Assembly (NCBI RefSeq): GCF_025823185.1
Contig: NZ_JACKVK010000004.1
Span: 62,001 to 126,000, forward strand
Source of the DNA: Mycobacterium yunnanensis
GTDB taxonomy: Bacteria > Actinomycetota > Actinomycetes > Mycobacteriales > Mycobacteriaceae
DNA: 64,000 bases
Reading direction: 5' to 3'
The first letter of the stretch is position 1, and each line of letters begins with the position of its first letter. The notes beneath the pieces are model-generated. The model searched no databases, was not told the DNA's origin, and was given only the letters and a program-made list of their open reading frames with translations. Positions 17,896 to 26,456 of this stretch are shown here, piece after piece. A program made the position numbers and the translations under genes.

Positions 17896-18918
17896 ATGAA
17901 GAACATCGGCTTCTTGTCGTTTGGACACTGGTCGGACAGCCCGTACTCCCAGGTCCGCTCCGCGGCGGACTCTCTGCTGCAGTCGATCGAGCTGGCGGTG
18001 GCGGCGGAGGAAGTGGGAGCCGATGGGGCGTACTTTCGCGTGCACCACTTCGCCAGGCAGCTCGCCTCGCCGTTCCCGCTGCTCGCCGCGGCGGCCGCCC
18101 GCACGAGCCGCATCGAGCTCGGCACGGGCATCATCGACATGCGTTACGAGAACCCGCTCTACATGGCCGAGGATGCCGGCGCCGCGGATTTGATCTCCGG
18201 TGGCAGGCTGCAGCTCGGCATCAGCCGCGGTTCGCCAGAGCAGGTGATCCAGGGTTACCGCTACTTCGGTCATACGCCCGACGAGGGCGACCCCGACGGT
18301 GGTGACATGGCCCGTGAGCACACCCGAGTCTTCCTCGAGACGTTGAAGGGCGAGGGGTTCGCGCAGCCCAATCCACGCCCCATGTTCGCCAACCCGCCAG
18401 GTCTGCTGCGAATCGAGCCGCATTCACCTGGGCTGCGCGACCGGATCTGGTGGGGTGCCGGTACCCGGGCCACCGCTGAATGGACCGCTCGGCAGGGCAT
18501 GAACTTGATGAGCTCGACACTGTTGAGCGAGGACACCGGTGTGCCCTTCCACCAGCTGCAGGCCGAGCAGATCCAGCGATTTCGCGACGCCTGGAAGGCG
18601 GCCGGACACGAGCGTGAACCGCGCGTCTCGGTGAGCCGCAGCATCTTTCCGATCGTCGACGAGCAGGACAAGCAATTCTTCTGGCGCGACCGTCACAGCA
18701 CCGATCAGGTCGGCGCCCTCGACGGCGTCAACGCTCGCTTCGGCAAGACCTACGCGGCGGAGCCAGACAAGTTGGCCGCTGAACTTGCCGAGGACGAGGC
18801 GATTGCCGCGGCCGACACCCTGCTGCTGACCGTCCCCAACCAGCTCGGCGTCGACTACAGCACGCACGTGATCGAGAGCCTGCTCACCCACGTTGCGCCG
18901 GAGCTGGGCTGGCGCTGA
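17896..18918 (+). CDS. LLM-class flavin-dependent oxidoreductase
   Basis: 340 residues from the ATG at 17896. It is a luciferase-like monooxygenase with the family pattern: IGFLSFGHWSD at the N-terminus, then GADGAYFRVHHF, SRIELGTGIIDMRYENPLYMAEDAGAADLISGGRLQLGISRGSPEQ and a barrel-ending segment. Such enzymes use FMN or, in mycobacteria, often F420; the cofactor cannot be decided by eye. It is 41 bases after the exporter gene and probably in the same transcript. The substrate is unknown. Confidence 0.88.
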   Translation: MKNIGFLSFGHWSDSPYSQVRSAADSLLQSIELAVAAEEVGADGAYFRVHHFARQLASPFPLLAAAAARTSRIELGTGIIDMRYENPLYMAEDAGAADLISGGRLQLGISRGSPEQVIQGYRYFGHTPDEGDPDGGDMAREHTRVFLETLKGEGFAQPNPRPMFANPPGLLRIEPHSPGLRDRIWWGAGTRATAEWTARQGMNLMSSTLLSEDTGVPFHQLQAEQIQRFRDAWKAAGHEREPRVSVSRSIFPIVDEQDKQFFWRDRHSTDQVGALDGVNARFGKTYAAEPDKLAAELAEDEAIAAADTLLLTVPNQLGVDYSTHVIESLLTHVAPELGWR

Positions 18919-18942
18919 ACTAGGCGCACTATTCTCGGTCCC

Positions 18943-19128
18943 ATGCGCATTGCCATTCTGGGCCTGGGAATCGTCGTCGCCTGCTTCGGCGCACTCTGGG
19001 CTCTCCAGGGGTTCGGCGTCGTCGGCGGCAGCCCGATGTCGAACACCACCACGTGGTCGATCATCGGGCCCATCACCGTCGTGATCGGCGTCGCCATCGC
19101 CGCGTGGGGAGCCCGACGCCGGAAGTAG
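18943..19128 (+). CDS. Small membrane protein with two transmembrane segments
   Basis: 61 residues from the ATG at 18943. Two hydrophobic segments (about 3-26 and 39-56) flank a short polar loop (GGSPMSNTT) and the chain ends in a basic tail (GARRRK), so the C-terminus is likely cytoplasmic. Small proteins of this shape are common in mycobacteria and have no assigned function. It follows the luciferase-like gene by 24 bases and is convergent with the TetR gene. Confidence 0.7.
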   Translation: MRIAILGLGIVVACFGALWALQGFGVVGGSPMSNTTTWSIIGPITVVIGVAIAAWGARRRK

Positions 19129-19138
19129 TCGCGCCGCG

Positions 19139-19786
19139 TCAGGACGTTTCGAGCTCGCCGACGAACGAGGCCAGGTCGGCCATCGCCTTCTCGAGCCTCT
19201 CCCTGACGAAGTCCGGGCCGAAGCTGACCTCGGGATCGCTGGCGGCGACGTCGACGCAGGCGGTGACGATGACGGTCGCGAACGTCGCCACCGCCAGTTC
19301 CAGGCGTTTGTCGTCGGGTGCGACCCCCATGCGTTCGGCGAGCACTGCCATCGCCACCGGGCTGCGATACTCCACGGCTGCTTGGCGCAACGTGTGACAC
19401 GACGACACGATTTGCAGCATCATCGCGATGCGTTCGGCGGTCAGGCCGGCGATCGGTCGACGCTCGGCCACCCGTGTCAGCACCGCCACGTGGGCAGCTC
19501 TCAACGACTCCAAGGGCCCAAGGTCCGTCGGCTGTCGCAGGATTTCGTCGGTGACCTCGGCGGAGAGGTCGTCGATGACGGCGATGAAGACGGCCTCCTT
19601 CGAGGCGAAGTACCGGCTGAACGTCCGCGGTGACACCTCGACGGCGTGGGTGATCTGTTCCACGGTGGTGTTCTCGTAGCCCTGCTTGAGACACAGCTCG
19701 ACGGCCGCGTCGATCAGCAGGCGACGGGTCTGCGCCTTCTTGCGCTCACGTAGTCCCAACGGTTGCAGGACGGGGGCATCGGCCAC
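19139..19786 (-). CDS. TetR/AcrR family transcriptional regulator
   Basis: 215 residues from a GTG at 19786. The N-terminal helix-turn-helix is clear (about 17-62: RKKAQTRRLLIDAAVELC...YENTTVEQITHAVEVSPRTFSRYFASKEAVF). The variable C-terminal half should bind a ligand. It is convergent with the small membrane protein, 10 bases apart, and no obvious palindrome marks its own promoter, so its target is unknown. Confidence 0.9.
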   Translation of the reverse strand: MADAPVLQPLGLRERKKAQTRRLLIDAAVELCLKQGYENTTVEQITHAVEVSPRTFSRYFASKEAVFIAVIDDLSAEVTDEILRQPTDLGPLESLRAAHVAVLTRVAERRPIAGLTAERIAMMLQIVSSCHTLRQAAVEYRSPVAMAVLAERMGVAPDDKRLELAVATFATVIVTACVDVAASDPEVSFGPDFVRERLEKAMADLASFVGELETS

Positions 19787-19974
19787 GCGCCGATGATAGC
19801 CCGAGTGGCAAATCGACTACGACGAAAGTGACCGGCCCTACCGTCGGCGTCTCGATTCCGTCACGAGCTCTCCGACCGGGGATTTGGCCTCACCGGAGTT
19901 GTGGTATTCGGCAGTCGACTGCTGTCTGACGGGGATTGCGATTGCAACACCGCAAATCTCTTGAACGAGACCAA

Positions 19975-20547
19975 TCAGATGGTCGTCGGCGGCAGCTCCT
20001 GGCCCGGGGGCGGCAGCTCGGGCCCGGGGGGCGGGGGCGGCGGCAGTTCGTTGACGGCGCCGTCGACCGCGGGGATGTCCGCGGGGCCGGGGAGCGGGGG
20101 TGGGGGTGGTGCGAAGGGGTCGGCCGGGGGAGGTGGCGCCATCGGATCCTGGGCCGGGCCGTCCTGGGCGACCGGGAGGTACATGTGCCGGGTGAACTGC
20201 GGTTGGAAGGCGCCACCACCGCCAATGCGTACTCCGCCACCGCCCTCGCCGGACGACACCGGGGTGCCGTCGGGCAGTGTGACCGCGGTGTGTCCGGAGT
20301 TCCAGCCGATGTTGAGGGCACCCGGCTGGGTGCCGTACTGGAAACCGCGCGCCAACAGAGCCTGCTCTTCGTTGCCCGTGTGGAAGCGGTCGCCGTAGAT
20401 CGGGCGGCCGGTGGCGGCGTTGGCCACCCACGACGCCAGTCCCGAGCAGTCGGTACCCGAGGGCGAGTCGCCTCCCGTGCGGTACGGCGTGCCTGAAACC
20501 TGGTTGACCAACGTCAAGATGGCCGTGGTCGCAATAGCATCGATCAT
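19975..20547 (-). CDS. NlpC/P60-like (C40 peptidase-type) protein with proline-rich tail
   Basis: 190 residues from the ATG at 20547; an ATG at 20601 would add 18 residues, but those codons are less GC-rich than the rest. The core has the NlpC/P60-type cysteine GTDCSGLASW and a downstream histidine GHTAVTL, consistent with a Cys-His peptidase that cleaves peptidoglycan peptides. No signal peptide is visible, so export would need another route. The last 70 residues are extremely rich in proline. It resembles proteins I recall from other mycobacteria, but its target and location are not established. Confidence 0.75.
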   Translation of the reverse strand: MIDAIATTAILTLVNQVSGTPYRTGGDSPSGTDCSGLASWVANAATGRPIYGDRFHTGNEEQALLARGFQYGTQPGALNIGWNSGHTAVTLPDGTPVSSGEGGGGVRIGGGGAFQPQFTRHMYLPVAQDGPAQDPMAPPPPADPFAPPPPPLPGPADIPAVDGAVNELPPPPPPGPELPPPGQELPPTTI

Positions 20548-20854
20548 GACGTCGGACCGTAGCAACGGCGTTTTGACCTCACCAAAATCTGTGGCTGCCA
20601 TCACGTTTCGCTCACGTGGCGACCGACCTCTCAAAAATATTGTGGCAGAGCCGCTCTCGCGTACCTCGTTGCGTCGTCATCGGTTTGAGGTCCGCGCGCT
20701 GGTTTTCGTGAAAGGCCATGTCAAAGGCCATTCTTCGACCACCGAGCGTGACCAGTCACGCGATGGCAGACCGCGGACCGGTCGGGCGAGAACTTGATCG
20801 GTCAAGCGGTCGACTGCGTTCCATGTCTGGCAGTTTCACGAGCGTCGTCTGCGA
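20548..20854. other. Intergenic region with a palindrome and short direct repeats
   Basis: No convincing gene lies in this 307-base stretch between the P60-like start and the SDR stop. It contains a perfect 16-bp inverted repeat, GCGTGAC-CA-GTCACGC (20746-20761), a 9-bp direct repeat AAAGGCCAT at 20711 and 20723 (12-base period), and a 5-bp IR CTTGA/TCAAG near 20795. It probably holds the P60-like gene's promoter. Open frames here are short and have poor codon structure. Confidence 0.4.
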
Positions 20855-21640
20855 TCAGCGGAAGACGCCCGTACCGCCGTCGACCATGATGGTTTGACCC
20901 GTGATGTAGCCGGCGTCCTCGCCCACCAGGAACGCCACGACGGCCCCGATGTCCTCGTGGATCCGACCCACGCGCCTCAGTGGCACCTGTCGCACCGCCC
21001 GTTCGTAGTCCTTGGGGGCGATCTCCTGCCAGGACTGAACCCCGGGTGAGTCGGCGAACGGGCAGATCACGTTGACCCTGACGTTGTCGCGGCCCCATTC
21101 CAGGGCGGCGGCCTTGGACATCCCCCGAATGGCCTCCTTGGCACCCGCGTAGGCCGCGAATTGGGATTGGCCGCCCGTGCCCGAGGCCGACCCCAGGTTC
21201 ACGATCACTCCCGCGCCGGCCGCCTTCATCACCGGGTACACCGCCTGCATCAAGAAGAACGTGGCACGCGGACCCACGTCGAACACCAGGTCGTAATCGT
21301 CGGGGGTGATGTCCGCCAACGCCTTTGGCTCGTTGGTGGCGATCGCATCGTTGACCAACGCGTCGATCCCGCCCAGCCGCGTCACCGCCGCGTCGACGAT
21401 GGCGCCAGGGCTGACCGGATCACGCAGATCTGCCACCAGGAACTCCGAAGGCCAACCCTCCCTGGCGAATTCGCCCACCGTGCGGGCCAGCAGATCGGGC
21501 TCGCGGTCGACCAGCAACACCGACGCGCCGCGCTCCAGTAGGGCGCCCGCAATGCCCTTGCCCACACCTCGGGCCGCGCCGGTGACGATCGCCGAGCGGC
21601 CAGCCAGTGCACGCGGGTGTGAGTACGTGCTCGGAATCAT
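20855..21640 (-). CDS. Short-chain dehydrogenase/reductase
   Basis: 261 residues. The Rossmann motif TGAARGVG (20-27), a Ser in NLGSASG (about 151-153), and Tyr164/Lys168 (YAGAK) form the SDR signature and catalytic set. The usual NNAG motif is replaced by NDAI (97-100), which is unusual but occurs in divergent SDRs. The C-terminus ends in ITGQTIMVDGGTGVFR, typical of classical FabG-like enzymes. The substrate is unknown. It is divergent from the CMAS-family gene. Confidence 0.9.
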   Translation of the reverse strand: MIPSTYSHPRALAGRSAIVTGAARGVGKGIAGALLERGASVLLVDREPDLLARTVGEFAREGWPSEFLVADLRDPVSPGAIVDAAVTRLGGIDALVNDAIATNEPKALADITPDDYDLVFDVGPRATFFLMQAVYPVMKAAGAGVIVNLGSASGTGGQSQFAAYAGAKEAIRGMSKAAALEWGRDNVRVNVICPFADSPGVQSWQEIAPKDYERAVRQVPLRRVGRIHEDIGAVVAFLVGEDAGYITGQTIMVDGGTGVFR

Positions 21641-21668
21641 GTGTCTCCCAACGCATTGAACACGCCAA

Positions 21669-21693
21669 GCGGCCTGCCGACGCGCGGCCTGCC
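21669..21693. repeat. 10-bp direct repeat in the SDR/CMAS divergent region
   Basis: GCGGCCTGCC occurs at 21669-21678 and again at 21684-21693, a 15-base period. It lies 29 bp upstream of the SDR start and could be a regulator site; no dedicated regulator is adjacent. Confidence 0.35.
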
Positions 21694-21801
21694 ATACCGT
21701 GCGTCAATTTACCGACCTGCGCGGCCCGAGGGGCGGGATTGGCCTTCCACGGGTGGGCCCCATGTTTGCCGCCACGCGCGAGTGGGCATCGTTTGCTGGA
21801 A

Positions 21802-21835
21802 CCCCGCGGGCGACCCGCGTAGCCTTGCTGCGGGG
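21802..21835 (+). promoter_or_regulatory. Leader with two mutually exclusive stems before the CMAS-family gene
   Basis: CGCGGG/CCCGCG (21805-21810, 21814-21819) can form a small hairpin. CCCCGC (21802-21807) can instead pair with GCGGGG (21830-21835), which ends just before the AAAGGAGG ribosome binding site. The two stems cannot coexist. This may tune ribosome access, but the short arms could also be chance in GC-rich DNA. Confidence 0.35.
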
Positions 21836-21851
21836 CAAAGGAGGAAGCACC

Positions 21852-22730
21852 GTGGCCAACAGGCGCATCAGGTCGGACATGACACCGGCCTTCGAGGACA
21901 TTCAGGCGCACTACGACCTGTCCGACGAGTTCTTTCGGTTGTTCCTCGACGAGACGCAGACCTACAGCTGCGCCTACTTCGAACGCGACGACATGACGCT
22001 GTACGAGGCGCAGCTGGCCAAGATCGACCTGTCGCTGGGCAAGCTGGGGCTCGAGCCCGGTATGACGCTGCTCGACATCGGCTGTGGGTGGGGCGCCACC
22101 ATCAAGCGCGCCATCGAGAAGTACGACGTCAACGTCATCGGCCTGACCCTGAGCCGCAACCAGGCCGCTCACGTCGAGAACGTCCTGGCCGGCGTCGACA
22201 CCAATCGCAGCCACCGCGTCGAACTGCGCGGGTGGGAGGAATTCGACGGCAAGGTCGACCGCATCGTCTCCATCGGCGCGTTCGAGCACTTCGGCTTCGA
22301 CCGCTACGCCCGCTTCTTCGAGATGGCGTACGGGGCGCTGCCCGACGACGGCGTCATGTTGTTGCACACCATCACGCGGTGCAGTCCCGAGGAGCGCGTG
22401 GCCAAGAACCTGCCGGTCACCATGACGCTGCTCAAGTTCACCAAGTTCATCGCCGACGAGATCTTCCCCGGCGGGCAGATTCCGATCGTCCCCGAGGTCG
22501 AGAAGTTCAGCACGGAGGCCGGCTTCACGATCGATCGCATTCACCGTCTGGGCGAGCACTACGCCAAGACCCTGGACATTTGGTCGGCGACGCTGGAGTC
22601 CAAGCACGACGAGGCCGTCGCGCTGCAGGGCGAGGAGATGTACGAGCGGTACATGAAGTATCTGACGGGGTGCGCCAACTTCTTCCACAAGGGCTACACC
22701 GACCTGTGTCAGTTCACGCTCAAGAAGTAG
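21852..22730 (+). CDS. Cyclopropane-mycolic-acid-synthase family SAM methyltransferase
   Basis: 292 residues from the GTG at 21852, which has a strong AAAGGAGG ribosome binding site; longer frames pass through the leader. The start MTPAFEDIQAHYDLSDEFF, the SAM-binding LDIGCGWGA and the FEHFGFDRYARFF region mark the CmaA/MmaA/PcaA/UmaA group. These enzymes modify double bonds of mycolic acids by cyclopropanation or methylation. Which modification this copy makes cannot be assigned. It faces the acyl-CoA ligase gene and their 3' ends overlap by 11 bases. Confidence 0.93.
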   Translation: MANRRIRSDMTPAFEDIQAHYDLSDEFFRLFLDETQTYSCAYFERDDMTLYEAQLAKIDLSLGKLGLEPGMTLLDIGCGWGATIKRAIEKYDVNVIGLTLSRNQAAHVENVLAGVDTNRSHRVELRGWEEFDGKVDRIVSIGAFEHFGFDRYARFFEMAYGALPDDGVMLLHTITRCSPEERVAKNLPVTMTLLKFTKFIADEIFPGGQIPIVPEVEKFSTEAGFTIDRIHRLGEHYAKTLDIWSATLESKHDEAVALQGEEMYERYMKYLTGCANFFHKGYTDLCQFTLKK

Positions 22731-24369
22731 CGATCTCCTTGGCCCACCGGTAATCCGCCTTGCCTGCGGGGGACCGCACGACCTTCGGCACCCGGACGAA
22801 GGCCTTGGGGATCTTGTAGCGGGCGATCGCCGTTCGGCACACGTCGACGAGTTCTTCGTCGGTGGCGTCGGCCCCGTCGGCGAACTGCACGACGGCGACG
22901 ACTTCACTGCCCCAACGTTCCGACGGCCGACCGACCACCACCACGTCGTACACGCTGGGATGTGCGGCGATTGCCCGCTCCACCTCTTCGACGAAGATCT
23001 TCTCTCCGCCGGAGTTGATGGTCACCGAGTCGCGGCCCAACAGCTGAATTCGGCCGTCGGGCAATACGTTCGCCCTGTCGCCCGGCACCGACCACCGCAC
23101 CCCGTCGATCGTCGGAAACGTCTTGGCGGTCTTGGCCTCGTCACCCAGGTACCCCAGCGGAATGAGATCGCGGCGCGCCAGCCAGCCTTGGCCTTCGCCG
23201 GGGGCCAGTACCCGATCCAGCTCGGCCGAGACGACCGCCGTGTCGTACTGCGGGGTGAACGTCGCCGGCTGCGCCTCGGCCCCGGCAGTCGTCGAGGTGC
23301 TCATCTGGGCACCCGACTCCGAGGCGCCGACCGCATCGAGCAGCATCAGGTGCGGGAGCGCGGCCAGGAGGCGTTCCCGAACCGTGGGGGACAGCGGCGC
23401 ACCGCCGTTGGTGATGGTGAACAGCCCCGACAGGTCGTAGTCGCCTGCCTCGATCTCGTCGAGCAGCGGGCGGGCAATGGCGTCGCCGACCACGGGCATG
23501 CTCAACACCCTCTCCTCGGCGGCCAGCCGCAGCACCTCGGCGGGGCGCATGCGCTCGACGTCGTCGGGGATGACGATTCGGCCGCCCATGGTCACGGCGT
23601 TGAACGCCGCCCACTGGGCGGCGCCGTGCATGAAGGGCGGAATCATCATCATCGACACCGCTCCCGCGGACGCCCTGGCCTTGTCCGCGAGCTCCTCGTG
23701 GGACGCCAACGGCTGGTCGCTGCCCCAGGGGCGCCCACCCATCGAGGACAGGAAGATGTCGTGCTGGCGCCACAGCACGCCCTTGGGCATGCCGGTGGTT
23801 CCGCCGGTGTAGAGGACGTACAAGTCGTCGCCCGACGGCGTGGGCAAACCTCCGGCGGGTGCGGGCGTGTCGAGGATGGCCTCGAAGTCCACGGCACCCG
23901 GCAACAGCTCGTGGCCGGAATGGTCGGCCACCTGGATGAGCACTCGCAGATGAGGCAACCGGTCGCGGATCTCGGCCACCCGCGGCGCGAACTCCGCGGG
24001 GTAGACCAGCGCCTTGGCCGTGGAATCGGTGAGCAGGTAGAGCAGTTCGTCCTCGACGTAGCGGTAGCTGACGTTGAACGGAGCCACCCGGGAGCGGAAC
24101 GCCCCGATCATCGACTCGAGGTACTCGTTGCCGTTGCGGAGGTAGATGCCGAGATGGTCTTGGCCGGACTCGTGGCCCGCCAGCCCGTCGCGCTCGGTGT
24201 GGCAGCCCAGTCCCGTCGACGTCAGGTAGTTGGCGAACCCGTCCACCCGGCGGTCGACCTCTGCGTAGGACAGCCGCCTGCCTCGCCACACCAGGAACGT
24301 CTGGTCGGGAATCGCCGCGGCGACCGTGCCGAACACGTCGGACAAGTTGAAGTTAGTCCCACTAGCCAT
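22720..24369 (-). CDS. Acyl-CoA synthetase / fatty-acid-CoA ligase (FadD-like)
   Basis: 549 residues. AMP-binding family motifs are present in order: YTGGTTGMPKG (P-loop, about residues 187-197), an A5-like GASESGAQMS, then GDRANVLPDGRIQLLGRDSVTINSGGEKIFVEEVE, and the C-terminal catalytic lysine region SPAGKADYRWAK. It activates a carboxylic acid as acyl-AMP and then acyl-CoA. The chain length cannot be read from sequence. It is convergent with the CMAS-family gene. Confidence 0.93.
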   Translation of the reverse strand: MASGTNFNLSDVFGTVAAAIPDQTFLVWRGRRLSYAEVDRRVDGFANYLTSTGLGCHTERDGLAGHESGQDHLGIYLRNGNEYLESMIGAFRSRVAPFNVSYRYVEDELLYLLTDSTAKALVYPAEFAPRVAEIRDRLPHLRVLIQVADHSGHELLPGAVDFEAILDTPAPAGGLPTPSGDDLYVLYTGGTTGMPKGVLWRQHDIFLSSMGGRPWGSDQPLASHEELADKARASAGAVSMMMIPPFMHGAAQWAAFNAVTMGGRIVIPDDVERMRPAEVLRLAAEERVLSMPVVGDAIARPLLDEIEAGDYDLSGLFTITNGGAPLSPTVRERLLAALPHLMLLDAVGASESGAQMSTSTTAGAEAQPATFTPQYDTAVVSAELDRVLAPGEGQGWLARRDLIPLGYLGDEAKTAKTFPTIDGVRWSVPGDRANVLPDGRIQLLGRDSVTINSGGEKIFVEEVERAIAAHPSVYDVVVVGRPSERWGSEVVAVVQFADGADATDEELVDVCRTAIARYKIPKAFVRVPKVVRSPAGKADYRWAKEIATS

Positions 24370-24418
24370 GAGAGCCGACCATACAGGTGTGTGCCTTCCG
24401 TATGGTCGGCTTGGGCGT

Positions 24419-24850
24419 CTAGCCGGGGAAGAAGCCGGCGCCGGTCAGGGTGCCCGGCTGCCAGCCCTGGTCACCGAGGCACACCATGGGACGGCCGTCG
24501 GGAGCCTGAGCCGCACCCTTGGGTCCGTCGCACGGAGCACCGATCTGCTGCACGCCCTTCAGCGGGTACGACGAGACCCAGAAGCCCGTGTACACCGGCG
24601 GCCACTGGTTGGGGATGTAATGGCACACCACCGTCGACCCGCCGCGACTACGCCCGAAGGTGAACAGCTGGTAGTTGTCGCAGGGCGCTCCGAGTGAGGC
24701 CTGGTAGTTCATCCCGGGCACATCGGTGGCCGACGTGTCGTAGTGGCTCGGATCGTCGGGGAACATCGGACCCGGATCGGCGGCTGCCGACGGCGCCATC
24801 GTGACGGCGGCTCCTGCGATCGCTGCGGCGACCGTCAGTTCACGGATCAT
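24419..24850 (-). CDS. Small secreted protein of unknown function
   Basis: 143 residues from the ATG at 24850, which has a CAGGAGG ribosome binding site; the longer frame to 24895 is not needed. A signal peptide of about 25 residues ends in SAAADPGP. The mature protein has four cysteines (APCDNYQ, TVVCHYI, APCDGP, MVCLGD) that likely form disulfides and is rich in Pro, Gly and aromatic residues. It resembles small exported mycobacterial proteins without known function. Confidence 0.8.
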   Translation of the reverse strand: MIRELTVAAAIAGAAVTMAPSAAADPGPMFPDDPSHYDTSATDVPGMNYQASLGAPCDNYQLFTFGRSRGGSTVVCHYIPNQWPPVYTGFWVSSYPLKGVQQIGAPCDGPKGAAQAPDGRPMVCLGDQGWQPGTLTGAGFFPG

Positions 24851-24940
24851 GGTGGGGAGCCTCCTGGAGAACACGGCGAACGACGTTGCGAGCAAAGCGT
24901 AGCCGGTCTACAGGAGCAAGCGCGTGCTTTCGGCCGAGCC

Positions 24941-25303
24941 CTACTCGTGGCCGCCGGCGTCCAGCACGCTGACCGCGATGCCATACGGCAGGAAACGGAC
25001 CTTGCGACCCGGATCGGTGTTGTTCTTGTTGGCGCGCAAGGCGTCCAGCTCGGTCGGGTACACCTCTTCGATGTGGGCACCCCCGGACTCGTCGACGGTG
25101 TAGATCGACCAGACGCCGTCACCCGTGTCACCGGTGGTCTCGGGTTCGGTCTTCGGTCGCGTGCCCTTGGTGAACTCGTCGAGCAGCGTCGCCCACCCTG
25201 CCTGCCTACCCATGCGACCCAGTGCGTCGCGCAGACCGTCACCGGCCTCCCGCATCACGCGGTCGAGATCCTCGGGGTCGATTCCGAACGGATTCTGGCT
25301 CAT
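24941..25303 (-). CDS. Conserved hypothetical protein
   Basis: 120 residues from the ATG at 25303, which follows a GAGGAG site; upstream extension is unlikely. The N-terminal half (DPEDLDRVMREAGDGLRDALGRMG) is predicted amphipathic helix. The C-terminal half (DGVWSIYTVDESGGAHIEEVYPTELDALRANKN) looks like a small beta-rich domain. No signal peptide or membrane segment is present. I do not recognise a characterised family. Confidence 0.75.
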   Translation of the reverse strand: MSQNPFGIDPEDLDRVMREAGDGLRDALGRMGRQAGWATLLDEFTKGTRPKTEPETTGDTGDGVWSIYTVDESGGAHIEEVYPTELDALRANKNNTDPGRKVRFLPYGIAVSVLDAGGHE

Positions 25304-25468
25304 GACGGACTCCTCATCCGCGTCGACCGGAACGGCGTGACGCTTCCACCAGTGTGCAGGTCTACGACCAAGTTCGCCACGACGTTCGACCTCGAGACCC
25401 GACCGACGCGCATCCGTGCCGTGCGGGTGTTCACCGACGACCAATGGGCGTGACAAGGTAGTCGGACC

Positions 25469-26032
25469 ATGCCTGACTACGACTCCATGACGTATGAGGA
25501 ATTCGGCCGCCGGTTCTTCGAGATCGCCGTCACCGAGGAACGCGTCGCCGCAGCGATCGGTCAGATCGCCGGCGACGAGTTCACCATGGGGCCCATGGCT
25601 CAGGGGCCCGGCAAGTTCGCCAAGGTCACCGCGAAGGTCCACGTGCAAGATCCGGCGGTGACGCGCCATCTAGGCGAGCAGCTGACCTTCGACATCCAGA
25701 TCCCGCTGGAGATCGAGCTGACCATCGATCTGCGCATCGACAAGCCCCGCTTCAAGGTCTTCGGGGAGATCGCCCTGCGCGCCACCGCCATCGCCGCGCA
25801 CCCGCTGGCGTTGATCCTCGACGTCGGCAAGCCCCGTCCCACCGACATCTCCATCCACATCACCTCCACGACGCTGCGCGCGGAGCTGGTGCGCATCGTC
25901 GGCGGCGTCGACGCCGAGATCAAGCGATTCATCTCCCAACACGTAGCCGGCGAAATCGACAGCCCCGAATCGGCGAAGGCCAAGGTCATCGACATCGGCG
26001 GCCAAATCGCCGAGGTGTGGACCGGCATCTGA
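25469..26032 (+). CDS. Conserved hypothetical protein
   Basis: 187 residues. Acidic, with a regular alternating pattern of hydrophobic residues between about 60 and 150 (beta-strand-like, LTFDIQIPLEIELTIDLRID). There is no signal peptide, membrane segment or catalytic motif I recognise. The N-terminal YDSMTYEEFGRRFFEIAVTEERV is helical and polar. It is divergent from the preceding conserved hypothetical gene and 37 bases ahead of a secreted DUF732-like gene, with which it may share a transcript. Confidence 0.75.
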   Translation: MPDYDSMTYEEFGRRFFEIAVTEERVAAAIGQIAGDEFTMGPMAQGPGKFAKVTAKVHVQDPAVTRHLGEQLTFDIQIPLEIELTIDLRIDKPRFKVFGEIALRATAIAAHPLALILDVGKPRPTDISIHITSTTLRAELVRIVGGVDAEIKRFISQHVAGEIDSPESAKAKVIDIGGQIAEVWTGI

Positions 26033-26069
26033 TTGGGCCGATCGCGCCGATCGGCCGTACGCTTCGAGC

Positions 26070-26456
26070 GTGCACAAGACTCCGAAGACCGCCCGGCTCG
26101 CGCTCCTGACCGGCGGAGCCATCTGCGCCGCCCTGGTCGCGGCCGCCCCCGCCTCGGCGGACCCGACCTCGGACTTCATCAACTCCGTCGACGACGCCGG
26201 CATCGGCAGCGTCGACCCCGCCCAGGCCGCGGACCTCGGTCGCTCGGTGTGCCCCATGCTGTCTCAGCCCGGCCAGGACATGGCCGACACCGCGGCCCGG
26301 GTGGCCGACGCCGGCGGCATGTCGCTGGGCCCGGCGACCATGTTCACCGGACTCGCCATCTCCGCGTTCTGCCCCGGCGCGATGAGCTCGCTGGCCAACG
26401 GCGAGTCGCCGATCCCGCTGGGTCTACTCGGCGGCCTCGGCGGCTTCGGCAACTAG
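26070..26456 (+). CDS. Small secreted DUF732-type protein
   Basis: 128 residues from a GTG at 26070. A signal peptide ends in APASADPTSDF. The mature part contains two cysteines (GRSVCPML and SAFCPGAM) spaced as in DUF732 proteins, a mycobacterial exported family of unknown function, and finishes in a Gly/Leu tail. Its 3' end overlaps the convergent GDSL hydrolase gene by 33 bases. Confidence 0.85.
   Translation: MHKTPKTARLALLTGGAICAALVAAAPASADPTSDFINSVDDAGIGSVDPAQAADLGRSVCPMLSQPGQDMADTAARVADAGGMSLGPATMFTGLAISAFCPGAMSSLANGESPIPLGLLGGLGGFGN

Noticed and set aside
22960..24663. 567-codon plus-strand frame opposite the acyl-CoA synthetase
   Set aside because: A GC-rich shadow frame; the minus strand contains all motifs of an AMP-binding ligase.
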